Shown: in pieces, positions 52,295-60,642 of the stretch
Layout of the letters: each line of letters opens with the position of its first letter
Position numbering within the stretch: position 1 is the stretch's first letter
Source: Myxococcales bacterium
GTDB taxonomy: Bacteria > Myxococcota_A > Polyangia > Polyangiales > Polyangiaceae
Length of the DNA: 64,000 nucleotides
Direction: 5' to 3'
Assembly: GCA_021847645.1 (NCBI GenBank)
Contig: JAJZQG010000005.1
Location: 17,155-81,154 of the forward strand
Translations under genes and position numbers: made by a program
Notes under the pieces: model-generated
What the model was told of the DNA's origin: nothing
Databases searched by the model: none
What the model saw: the letters and a program-made list of their open reading frames with translations, nothing else

Positions 52295-54652
52295 ATGCGC
52301 AGCAGGCGAATCCTTGAGCACGCAGTGCCCTTGACACTGTGTCTGACCGCCACGTTCGCGAGCACGACACCTGCGCTCGCGTCCGAGCTCGATCCCAACA
52401 CCGGAGAGCTCGCGTCCACCGATCCCGGAGCCATCCTGATCGGGTTCGAGGATCCGGCGCAGCTCGCCAACCTCGGCGTGGCCCTCACGGTCCTGCAGCA
52501 CTCCTCCGGCTACCAATCGACCCTCGCATTCGTCGATGCGGGGGGCGCAGCCATGACGTCGGACGAGCTCACGGCGCACCTCGCAACGCATCCTGCCGTG
52601 GAGGGAACTCACGCCTTGCTGCTCGGACACGGTCCCGCCGACAGCGCGACGGGAATCCTGGTTCCGTGGAGCAAGCTGTCGTCCAGCATCCAGAAGAAGA
52701 AGATCCGCGTGACGGTCTGGGTGCGAAGCGACGGAGGAACGCCGCTGCTCACGGCGACGTACGGCACCGGCACGTTGCCCGACACGGGTGCATTCACCAG
52801 CGTCACGGCCATGCGCACGGGTCGCGAGACGAGCGACGGTTGGGCGGAGCTGACGACAGGGCCGATCGATACGTCGATATGGGATGTTCCGCTCTCGCAG
52901 ATCACGGTGAGCATGTCGGGCTCGGACACGCGTCGCAATCCGAACGCGATGCTGGAGATCGACGCCCTCGAGATCGTGCCGTTGGACGGCACGCCGCTGG
53001 CGGCCACGCCGTGCACGATCGCCACGCAGGATGCGGCGTGCGGCTCGGACGGCGAGTGCCAGTTCGGCCACTGCATCCCGGCCTACGCCTCGTGGGGGCC
53101 GACGCCCAGCGCAGCTCAGCGAGCCGACTTCGTGGACCGGTGGATCTCGCTGGCCCAGCATGTCCAGGGAGCGCGAAACTCCGCGCAGAACGCCCAGGCG
53201 ATGCTCGACGCGCGCTCGGCGCTGACCGCCACGGGCGTCGGCGGGCGAACCTTCTTCGCCGGCATGATGGGCTTGGTCAACGGGCTTCGCAATCACCACA
53301 CCAGCTTCGACTCGCCACCGAATTCCGGCGTGCTGCAACCCCTCGCGGCGGGCATGAGCTCATCGACGTTGGGTGCGTGCTTGGGATTCGGCGAGCTGGA
53401 CCTGCTGGAGCCGCCGGGCAGCACCAACAAGACACTCGGCTTCATCGTGTACAAGGCTGCTGCCTCGTCGCAGGTCGGCGTGCCGCTCGAGCCCGGCGAC
53501 GCGATCACCAAGATAGACGGCATCGATCCGCTCAGCTGGGTGCGCAGCGTCTACCTCACCTACTCGCCCGGCGTGCCCGCCGACCCGGGCGCCGATCTGG
53601 CCTGGTCTGCCCCGAGCGTGGGCTGGATGATCTCGCACCGCGCCTCCACCGTCGAGATCACGCGCTGCGCGTTGGCCGGCGCGTGTACGGGCAACAACAA
53701 GACTGTCCTGCAGGTCGACGTGGCTGGCCCCACCTGGAAGAACATCAAGGGCACCGGCTCGATGGGCAACGAGAACGACCCGAACCTGCTGGACTGCGAC
53801 GTGCGATTCCACGACGCAGTCACGGTCCAGTCCGGAAGCGGCGGTTATGCGAATACGGTCTCGACCCAGACGATCTGGAACGACGTGCTGGGCGTGCAAT
53901 TCGACGGCACCATGGCCGACTTCGCTACATGGGAGCAGCAGGTCGTCCCGCCGTTCTCGACGACCCCTTCGCCGACTAAGGTGCTCTTCGACGTGCGCCA
54001 GGGCAACGGAGGCTACGCCGAAAACGCCGAGCTCATCGCCGAGGAAATTCGATCCAAGAGCCAGCCCGTCGGCCAGATCGACTTTCCGGTGGCGACCTGG
54101 GACGGCAGCGCCACCGCCGCCAGCCTGATCGACCTGGCCACGTCCGCGTCGCCGTCGTGCGAGTCGCCGACGAGTTCCGCGCCCGAATGCTCCTTCATCA
54201 TTGGCTACTACTTCCTAGGCGACTGGCTCAGCCAGGCCGGCTACGCCGAGAAGCAAGTGAGCCCGTCCACGCCGCTGACGGCCTTCACTCCCGGCGGGCT
54301 CGACGCTCGCGTCGCCTGGCTGCAGGCCGCCGACGTGTCGGCCAACGACTACCTCGCAGCGCTCGTCGAAGGACGATCGAACCAGCGCGTGTTCGCCCCG
54401 GGGCCCACCAGCGGAGCCTTCGGCACGATCTCCTCGGTTGCGCCGCTGCTGCTGGGCTGGCATGGCGGCAGCATCCAGATGACCGACTCGATCTGGGGCC
54501 CCAGCCCCAGCACGCTCGCCACCAAGCCTTTCCGCAGCGGCATGGGCGTGATGCCCGACGAAATCGTCGCCGAGAAGATGAGCGACGCTATCAAGGGGGT
54601 GGACACCATGCTCGAAGCAGCGAGGGCCTGGCTCGAATCGGGGACGCCATGA
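52295..54652 (+). CDS. Secreted S41 (tail-specific protease)-like protein
   Basis: A 785-aa exported protein with a signal peptide (1-30, ending PALASE). A ~210-residue N-terminal beta-rich domain is followed by a small Cys-rich segment (TPCTIATQDAACGSDGECQF). A PDZ-like module lies at ~385-420 (LGFIVYKAAAS ... LEPGDAITKIDG), then the peptidase fold with KVLFDVRQGNGGYAENAELI, corresponding to the DxRxNxGG strand of S41 proteases. The catalytic Ser/Lys pair cannot be placed with certainty; RVFAPGPTSGAFGTISSV is the likely Ser region. Family members cut proteins at their C-termini or act as surface proteases. A lipoprotein gene follows 55 bases downstream. Confidence 0.78.
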   Translation: MRSRRILEHAVPLTLCLTATFASTTPALASELDPNTGELASTDPGAILIGFEDPAQLANLGVALTVLQHSSGYQSTLAFVDAGGAAMTSDELTAHLATHPAVEGTHALLLGHGPADSATGILVPWSKLSSSIQKKKIRVTVWVRSDGGTPLLTATYGTGTLPDTGAFTSVTAMRTGRETSDGWAELTTGPIDTSIWDVPLSQITVSMSGSDTRRNPNAMLEIDALEIVPLDGTPLAATPCTIATQDAACGSDGECQFGHCIPAYASWGPTPSAAQRADFVDRWISLAQHVQGARNSAQNAQAMLDARSALTATGVGGRTFFAGMMGLVNGLRNHHTSFDSPPNSGVLQPLAAGMSSSTLGACLGFGELDLLEPPGSTNKTLGFIVYKAAASSQVGVPLEPGDAITKIDGIDPLSWVRSVYLTYSPGVPADPGADLAWSAPSVGWMISHRASTVEITRCALAGACTGNNKTVLQVDVAGPTWKNIKGTGSMGNENDPNLLDCDVRFHDAVTVQSGSGGYANTVSTQTIWNDVLGVQFDGTMADFATWEQQVVPPFSTTPSPTKVLFDVRQGNGGYAENAELIAEEIRSKSQPVGQIDFPVATWDGSATAASLIDLATSASPSCESPTSSAPECSFIIGYYFLGDWLSQAGYAEKQVSPSTPLTAFTPGGLDARVAWLQAADVSANDYLAALVEGRSNQRVFAPGPTSGAFGTISSVAPLLLGWHGGSIQMTDSIWGPSPSTLATKPFRSGMGVMPDEIVAEKMSDAIKGVDTMLEAARAWLESGTP

Positions 54653-54707
54653 GCCGGCCGTCGCGTGCGATGCCCCAGCAACATCCCATGCCCGGGAGCT
54701 CGATCCG

Positions 54708-55607
54708 ATGAACCTGCGTACTGCCTTTCTGTGCTTCCTCATCGCCGCGCCGACAACCGCGTGCGGCTCGTCCTCGACAGGCATCAACCCCGCCCCGATC
54801 CCGGCAGACGCCGGACCGGGCGACAGCGCGACCAACGACGCGGCCAGCGAGGCTCAACCGGACGCCGCCGACGCGGCTCCGGCCAGCACGCGCACGATGG
54901 TCTACAACCCGCTGTTCGGCGACACACACCCGCAAAACCTGTTCCTCGATCCGAACTTCAGCGTGCGCCAGCCCGGCGTGGGCGACTGGTTGGTCGGATC
55001 CGGCGCCATCACCGGAACCGGGCCGACCTTCTTCGGCGGGATGATGAGCGACTCGCCCGCAGGCATCGCGTTGCCCGTCGCGCACGTGAGCGACGAGAGC
55101 GGCTCGACCCTCAACTACGACCTTCAGATGGTCGCCCAGGTCCCCGGCGGCCCCGCGCCGTTCCGCCTGCGCATGTGGATCTCGACCCTCGATGCCGCCG
55201 CATCCACCACCCTGTCGGGCGTGACCGTGGGACTGCTGCTTTCGGAGTATTCCCAGTCCGTCATCGAGATCAAGCCAGACCCCCAGAGCGCCCGGGTGAT
55301 CGGCGGCCGCACCTGGCACCGGTTCGACGGCACCATCACCTCGGATCTGAAGCTCGGCGCCTTCGTCATCCTCGAGTTCGCCGCGAGCAAGAACACCTGG
55401 CTCGTTCAGGCCCCCGAGTTCATTCCCGCCGCGATCGACCCCCCCAGCACTACCATGGCGCTCAATCCCGCCTTGACACCCTCGAGGCGTCCCGCGACGG
55501 ACGCCGAGAAGCAGCTGGTCGACCGCTATCGCCACCAGCCGCATCTTTCCGTGCCGGCGTCACACGCTGCCGTGACCGATCGGCCGCGCGGCGCCCTGCG
55601 CAACTAA
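54708..55607 (+). CDS. Lipoprotein of unknown function
   Basis: A 299-aa predicted lipoprotein with signal MNLRTAFLCFLIAAPTTAC (Cys19). A short Asp/Ala-rich linker (~35-60) is followed by a ~190-residue predicted beta domain with LFGDTHPQNLFLDPNFSVRQ and FRLRMWISTLDAAA, which resembles a carbohydrate- or ligand-binding jelly roll but is not assigned. GGGAG precedes the ATG by 9 bases. It lies 55 bases after the S41-like protease gene and is probably co-expressed with it. Confidence 0.75.
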   Translation: MNLRTAFLCFLIAAPTTACGSSSTGINPAPIPADAGPGDSATNDAASEAQPDAADAAPASTRTMVYNPLFGDTHPQNLFLDPNFSVRQPGVGDWLVGSGAITGTGPTFFGGMMSDSPAGIALPVAHVSDESGSTLNYDLQMVAQVPGGPAPFRLRMWISTLDAAASTTLSGVTVGLLLSEYSQSVIEIKPDPQSARVIGGRTWHRFDGTITSDLKLGAFVILEFAASKNTWLVQAPEFIPAAIDPPSTTMALNPALTPSRRPATDAEKQLVDRYRHQPHLSVPASHAAVTDRPRGALRN

Positions 55608-55950
55608 CCCACGCCTTGTTTCCGTTCGCGGGACGTTGCCCGCGTCCGCAAGCAACGACGGTCGAAGCTCGTCCGTCCTCCCTCCGACGTGACGGCGCCA
55701 CGCACAGCCGCAATGCCTTCCCCGTTCGGCGAGCAGGGTTCTGGGCCCGCACCCGGTGCAGCCCGCGCGCGATTCGTACATGTTTTCCAACCCAAAGCAG
55801 ACTTGCCAACAGCGAGTCGGCGCCCCCAAGCGTCCTGGCGCGTCTCGCCGCGCCCACGCCGTTGAACGCTTCCGCAGGTTCCAGGCCGTTGCTGGTGCAA
55901 CTCGCGGCGGCCAGGCACGCTCTCCGTTCGGGATTGCGACGTTGCCTTCC

Positions 55951-55980
55951 TTGACGATTCCGCTTGGCCTCGAGCATACT
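55951..55980 (+). promoter_or_regulatory. Candidate sigma-70 promoter for the sigma-54 activator
   Basis: TTGACG at 55951-55956 and CATACT at 55975-55980 are 18 bases apart. The pair lies 131 bases before the ATG at 56112 and directly upstream of a palindrome. Confidence 0.5.
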
Positions 55981-55992
55981 GACCTATTGATG

Positions 55993-56005
55993 TCCGATTA
56001 TCGGA
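55993..56005. promoter_or_regulatory. Perfect palindrome, candidate operator
   Basis: TCCGAT and ATCGGA are perfect 6-bp arms around a single T, starting 13 bases after the -10 box. The position is that of a repressor site blocking promoter clearance, possibly for autoregulation. Confidence 0.45.
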
Positions 56006-56111
56006 ACGGCCCGACACCGCAAGCGTTTACTTATGGTCCAGTCCAAGGCCGTTCCCGGTGCACGATCGCGGTCCGCCTCCGGGCAGCAGCAGGGAGCGTC
56101 GCGAGCAGACG

Positions 56112-58934
56112 ATGACTTCCAGCCTGCCTCCGTCGAACGTGGCTCGACAGCCACGCCAGGCCACCGGACCGGCCTCCGAGGACCGCGCTCTGACCGGCGC
56201 CGCGGCCGAGTTGCGGCGGGCGCGACAGGCTCTGGAGGCCGATCAGGACGAGCGCGCCGAGTCAGCCCTGCGTGCGGCCGACGCTTGCCAGCTCGACGAC
56301 GGCGAGCGCGTCGAGCATTGGCTGTTGGCAGCTAGACTCGCCCTGCTGCGCGGCGCCGCCGCACCTCCGCCCCCGCACGCCGATCTTCTCCATGAGCTTG
56401 CTCGGCGAGGCGGTTCGGCTCTCGCCAGCGAGGCGTGGACCGTGCTGGCTGCGGTCAGACGCGCGGCGGGCGACACGGAAGGCGCGCTGGCCGCCTTGTC
56501 GGAAGCAACACCCCTGGCCAGTGCCGGCTCCGTCGAAGCAGGGCTCGTGGCGCTCGAGCGCGGTGCCTCCCTGGTGGCGGCCGACGAACTCGATCTTGCG
56601 TTCCTGGCGTATCGCCAGGCGCTCGACTGCTTCGAGCCGCTTGGCGCGAGACGCCTGGCCGCCGCCGCGTTGCTTCGGATGGCAGAGCTGGCCGCGCGGG
56701 GAAGCGGCGGCGAGACCGGACCGGCCGAATGGCTGGCGCGTGCCCAATCGGCGTTGGGCGACGCCGCCACCTGGCGGGACCGGCGCAGCCTCAGAGCGGC
56801 GTTCCGCAAGCACGGTCGCCGGCTGCCCGATCATGTGCTCAGCGATGCGATCGCCCAGCGCCTGGACCAGCTCGACCGATCGTCGGCGCTGCTGGAATCG
56901 GCCGCGTTCTCTTGCGCCGACGACGTGACGCGCGTGCGCCTCGAGGCGGGCGTCGATGCCTCGCAGGATTCCGCCGCCTCGCCCGATCGGCTGGCCGCTG
57001 CGATGCGCCGCATGCTCGACCATGTCGTGTCGCTCAACGTCGACACGCGCCGAATCGCCACCGAGATGTCGGAATTGGCGGCCGCGGTCGCAGCCGAACG
57101 AAACCAGCTTCGCGAGATGCTACTGACGCTCGCCGACGCCAGCCAAGCGTCGAGCGTGGCCGAGCTGTCGTCCAAGGCCGTCGAGATCGCACGCGGCCTG
57201 GTCGCTGCGGACTGCGCCCTGCTGCTGCAGGCGCGCCAGGACGGGTTCGACGTTCTGGCGCTCAGCCCGGCGCACTGTCAGCCGACGCCCGATGTGTGGA
57301 AGCCCGCCGTGGCTGCATGCCTGCGAGCGAGCGCCTCCGCTCCACCCTCCACGGCCGGCGCCGCGTTGCGGCGGCAGATGACGCTGCTCGGTCCCGCCTT
57401 CGCCGTGCCGCTGCGATCGCAGGCGTTCGAGGGCGCCATCTACGTCGACAAGCTCGGCCGGGGCGGACAGTTCGATGAAGCCGCCTACCAGGTAGTCTCG
57501 TTGCTCGCGACGTATCTCGGCCAGTCGCTGGGAATGCTTCTGGCTCGCGACGCCGAACAGCACGCGATGGCCGAGGTGAGCGCGGCCTTTCGCGCCATCC
57601 GCGACGGCGTGCTGTCGGTCGACGCCGACGGCCTGGTACGCGCAACGAACGCCGCGGCCGTGCGCATGCTCAATCAGGGTGAGCTGGTCGGACGCAAGCT
57701 GGGCGACCTCCCCGCGCTTGCTCCCTTGTTCGAGCTGCTGGTTCCGCCCAGGTCCACGGACGGCGCGGTCGTTCGGCTGAAGCACGGCCGCGTGGTGGTA
57801 ACCGCGCGGCGCGTCGAGATTCCCGGCACATCGCGCACCGGCGTCGTCGCCACCCTCGTCGAGCACGAACGCGCGCGGCGGGCCGCCATGCACTTCGTCA
57901 ACGTGCGCCCTCGCTTCACCTTCGACGATATCGTCGGCGTCTCGCGCCCCATGCGCGAAGCTGTTGCCCTGGCGCGCCACGCCGCAACCCTCGACGCCAA
58001 CATCCTCATCACCGGCGAGAGCGGTACGGGCAAGGAAGTCTTCGCCCAGGCCATCCACACCGGCGGCGAGCGCGCCCAGCACCCCTTCGTTGGGCTCAAC
58101 TGCGCGGCCCTCCCCCGCGATCTGCTCGAGTCCGAGCTGTTCGGCTACGAGCACGGCTCGTTCACCGGCGCACGCCAGGAGGGCGCCATCGGCAAGTTCG
58201 AGCTGGCTGGCGAAGGCACGCTGCTGCTCGACGAGATCGGCGACATGCCGCTCGACATGCAGGCCAAGCTCCTGCGCGTCGTGCAGGAGCGCGTGGTGGT
58301 GCGCATCGGCGGTGCGGCCGAACGCCCGGTGCGCGCCCGGTTGATCGCCACCACCCACCGGCACCTCGAAGACGCCGTGGAGCGCGGCGCGTTCCGTCTC
58401 GACCTGCTGTTCCGCATTCGCGTGCTGCACATCCACCTGCCGCCGCTGCGCGAGCGCCTGGAGGACATCGAGCCGCTGGCCGTGCACTTCGTCCGTCAGG
58501 TGGCCTCGGTCCAGGGCAAGGCGGTCGATCGCATCAGCCCCGCCCTGCTCGACACGTTCTTGCAGCACGACTGGCCCGGCAATGTGCGCGAGCTGGCGAA
58601 TGTCATCGAGCGCGAGGTCAGCATGCTCGACGCCTCCGCTCCGGCCCTCGAAGAGCTGCACGCACCCTTGTCGTCGCGCTCGGCTCGCGAGCCCGTCTTC
58701 TCGGCCGAGCCACCGTCGGTAGCGCGCTTTCACCAAGGCAGAGCCGCCGCAGCGGCCGCCATCGCCGCCCCCGTCATCGTCTCCATGGCCGAGGTCGAGC
58801 GCAAGGTCTACCTCGATGCGCTGGCCGCCTGCTCCGGACACGTCGGCAAGGCTGCCTCCGCACTCGGCGTCTCGCGCTCCACCTTCTACGACAAGCTCAA
58901 GAAATGGGGCTTGCGCGTCGAGGAAGACAAGTAG
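56112..58934 (+). CDS. Sigma-54-dependent transcriptional activator with TPR-like, GAF and PAS input
   Basis: A 940-aa regulator. The N-terminal ~330 residues are helical and TPR-like. A GAF domain (~340-480) and a PAS-like domain (~485-595) follow. The AAA+ domain (~603-835) has Walker A GESGTGKE (635-642), the sigma-54 contact loop as GSFTGA (682-687) instead of GAFTGA, Walker B LLLDEIGD (704-711), and the arginine-finger region [12 protein letters not shown]. The C-terminal Fis-type helix-turn-helix is [19 protein letters not shown] (~915-933). It should drive transcription from sigma-54 promoters in response to a GAF/PAS ligand; targets are unknown. There is no receiver domain. ATG at 56112 is preferred over an upstream GTG at 56058. 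Confidence 0.9.
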   Translation: MTSSLPPSNVARQPRQATGPASEDRALTGAAAELRRARQALEADQDERAESALRAADACQLDDGERVEHWLLAARLALLRGAAAPPPPHADLLHELARRGGSALASEAWTVLAAVRRAAGDTEGALAALSEATPLASAGSVEAGLVALERGASLVAADELDLAFLAYRQALDCFEPLGARRLAAAALLRMAELAARGSGGETGPAEWLARAQSALGDAATWRDRRSLRAAFRKHGRRLPDHVLSDAIAQRLDQLDRSSALLESAAFSCADDVTRVRLEAGVDASQDSAASPDRLAAAMRRMLDHVVSLNVDTRRIATEMSELAAAVAAERNQLREMLLTLADASQASSVAELSSKAVEIARGLVAADCALLLQARQDGFDVLALSPAHCQPTPDVWKPAVAACLRASASAPPSTAGAALRRQMTLLGPAFAVPLRSQAFEGAIYVDKLGRGGQFDEAAYQVVSLLATYLGQSLGMLLARDAEQHAMAEVSAAFRAIRDGVLSVDADGLVRATNAAAVRMLNQGELVGRKLGDLPALAPLFELLVPPRSTDGAVVRLKHGRVVVTARRVEIPGTSRTGVVATLVEHERARRAAMHFVNVRPRFTFDDIVGVSRPMREAVALARHAATLDANILITGESGTGKEVFAQAIHTGGERAQHPFVGLNCAALPRDLLESELFGYEHGSFTGARQEGAIGKFELAGEGTLLLDEIGDMPLDMQAKLLRVVQERVVVRIGGAAERPVRARLIATTHRHLEDAVERGAFRLDLLFRIRVLHIHLPPLRERLEDIEPLAVHFVRQVASVQGKAVDRISPALLDTFLQHDWPGNVRELANVIEREVSMLDASAPALEELHAPLSSRSAREPVFSAEPPSVARFHQGRAAAAAAIAAPVIVSMAEVERKVYLDALAACSGHVGKAASALGVSRSTFYDKLKKWGLRVEEDK

Positions 58935-58947
58935 CGCGCACGCGCCG

Positions 58948-58970
58948 ACCGGTGCTGCCGCGGCGCCGGT
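58948..58970. terminator. Candidate terminator between convergent genes
   Basis: ACCGGTGC at 58948-58955 pairs with GCGCCGGT at 58963-58970, an 8-bp stem with one wobble and a 7-base loop. It lies in the short gap between two converging genes. No T-run follows on either strand. Confidence 0.4.
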
Positions 58971-59010
58971 GACCCTGCCGGCGCTAGCACACTATTCACG
59001 TCCATCGACC

Positions 59011-59967
59011 TCACGCGCCCGCGCTGAGCCACCACGGCAGCGCCAGCTCCAGACGCCGCCCCCACGAGTCTTCGTCGTGCATGCCTTCGGGATCCTCGAA
59101 CGTGCGAAGCTCCCGCGGCTCCGCGTAGCCGAACGTTCCGGTCAGCAACGCGCGCATCTCGCGGCCTCGCTCGCACGCGCGCGCCTCGATCACCGCGTTG
59201 TGCTCCCCGCCCTTGCGCACCATGCCCCAGTCGATCCACAGCCTCGGACGCCGCAAGCGATCGGCCAGCGTTGCGCGGGTGGCCTCGATCAGCTCGGAGC
59301 TCTCCAGCAGGCCGCCGTCGCCTGTGTCGTCGATGCCCGTCCAGAACGAGGACGACATGGCGATCGCGCAGCCGAACGCATCTCCGTGAACGCCAGAAGT
59401 GTAGAACGCGGCGAGCCCGCCATGCGACGACCCGGCCACGGCAGCATGCTCGTGCCCCCGCAGCGTGCGGTACTTGCCGTCCACGAAAGGCTTGAGCGAT
59501 CGCGCGAGCCACGCGGCGTAGCCCAGCAGCCCGCAGCACTCGCGGCCCGGCGCCCACGACGCATGCGTGTACTCGCGATCGCGCTGCAGCGGGTGAATCG
59601 CCACCACGATGAACTCCGGCAGCTTCTCGACCGCGCGCAGGCGGCCCAGCCGCTCCGCCACGTCCCACGTCTTGCCCGCCAGCCCGCCCGGCCAGAACAC
59701 CGTGTGCCCATCATTCATGTACAGCACCGGATACGCCTGATCCGCCTTCCCGTAGCTCTTCGGCAAGAAGATGTGCACCGTGCGCGGCGCGTCGTCCGGC
59801 CCCGCCGCCCGCAGCGCGTCGTACGTGTGGAAGTAGCCCGCGTCGTGCCCTTCGTCGTGCACCCACGCAATCTGCCCGTCCACGTGGATCGGATATGGAA
59901 TGCGCCCCGGCGCCGCGTTCGTCACCGCCATCCCGGATCTTGCCTTGCTGTTCGTCGTCGAGTCCAT
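59011..59967 (-). CDS. Fes/esterase D-family hydrolase
   Basis: A 318-aa alpha/beta-hydrolase of the putative-esterase family. The nucleophile elbow is AGSSHGGLAA, with Ser in G-S-S-H-G. The first strand is RTVHIFLPKSYGKADQAYPV and the substrate-binding strand ends in YMNDGHTVFW. The C-terminal FEDPEGMHDEDSWGRR contains the likely catalytic His. Members include enterobactin esterases and feruloyl or acyl esterases; the substrate here is not decided. No signal peptide is seen. ATG at 59967 has AAGGA close upstream; other in-frame starts are 60000 and 60033. It is divergent from the PAP2 phosphatase gene. Confidence 0.83.
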   Translation of the reverse strand: MDSTTNSKARSGMAVTNAAPGRIPYPIHVDGQIAWVHDEGHDAGYFHTYDALRAAGPDDAPRTVHIFLPKSYGKADQAYPVLYMNDGHTVFWPGGLAGKTWDVAERLGRLRAVEKLPEFIVVAIHPLQRDREYTHASWAPGRECCGLLGYAAWLARSLKPFVDGKYRTLRGHEHAAVAGSSHGGLAAFYTSGVHGDAFGCAIAMSSSFWTGIDDTGDGGLLESSELIEATRATLADRLRRPRLWIDWGMVRKGGEHNAVIEARACERGREMRALLTGTFGYAEPRELRTFEDPEGMHDEDSWGRRLELALPWWLSAGA

Positions 59968-60081
59968 CCGTCCTTCGCTCCAGCCGCTATCCTCGCCCAT
60001 CGGCCTCTCGAACGGTAGCCCGGACTCGCCCATTCCCGGTAGGTCCGCCCACGAAAATCGCGCTATGCCTTCCCCACCCCC

Positions 60082-60642
60082 ATGCGCTGGTTGACCCACC
60101 TCGACGAGCACCTGTTCTTCGCCATCAACCACGCGTCGTCTCCCGCTCTCGACCTGCTCTTCCGGATCGTCACCTGGGGCGGCCACGGCGTGGTCCTCGC
60201 CCTGCTCGTCGTCCCCGCCATGTACCGCTTCGACCGACGCAACCTGCGAAAGCACCTGCTCGCAATGGTGCTCAGCGTGGCGATCGGCGCCCTCGCCGTG
60301 CAAACCATCAAGTCCGTCGCCGCCCGCGATCGGCCCGCGCGCCACTTCGGCCGCTCCGCGGTGCACATGCCCGCCGAGCAGCTGGCCGACGACAACTCCT
60401 TTCCGTCGGGGCACGCCGAGGCTGCGTTCGGCACGGCCACCTATGTCGCCCTGCTCTATCCGGCGGCCGCCGTCCCCGCCCTCGGAGCGGCTGGTCTCGT
60501 GGGTCTCTCACGCATCTACCTGGGCGTGCACTTCCCTCTCGATGTGAGTGGCGGTGCTCTCGTCGGCGTGCTGTTCTCGGTGCTGGGCTACCGGCTGAGA
60601 ACCCGTCTGGCGATAGGAGACACCTCATGCGAATTGCGCTGA
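60082..60642 (+). CDS. PAP2-family membrane phosphatase
   Basis: A 186-aa integral membrane protein with about five helices. The three phosphatase motifs are intact: K77-x6-R84-P85 (KSVAARDRP), P108-S-G-H111, and S143-R-x5-H150-x3-D154 (SRIYLGVHFPLD). PAP2 enzymes dephosphorylate lipid substrates such as phosphatidic acid or undecaprenyl diphosphate at the membrane surface. The last 16 bases overlap the start of the radical SAM gene in another frame, so the two are probably co-translated. Confidence 0.9.
   Translation: MRWLTHLDEHLFFAINHASSPALDLLFRIVTWGGHGVVLALLVVPAMYRFDRRNLRKHLLAMVLSVAIGALAVQTIKSVAARDRPARHFGRSAVHMPAEQLADDNSFPSGHAEAAFGTATYVALLYPAAAVPALGAAGLVGLSRIYLGVHFPLDVSGGALVGVLFSVLGYRLRTRLAIGDTSCELR

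Larger units (their letters stand above)
55608..56111. other. Regulatory gap upstream of the sigma-54 activator
   Basis: About 504 bases without a protein-like frame. The right part carries a promoter-like pair of boxes and a perfect palindrome (listed separately); the left 340 bases hold nothing recognisable. Confidence 0.5.
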
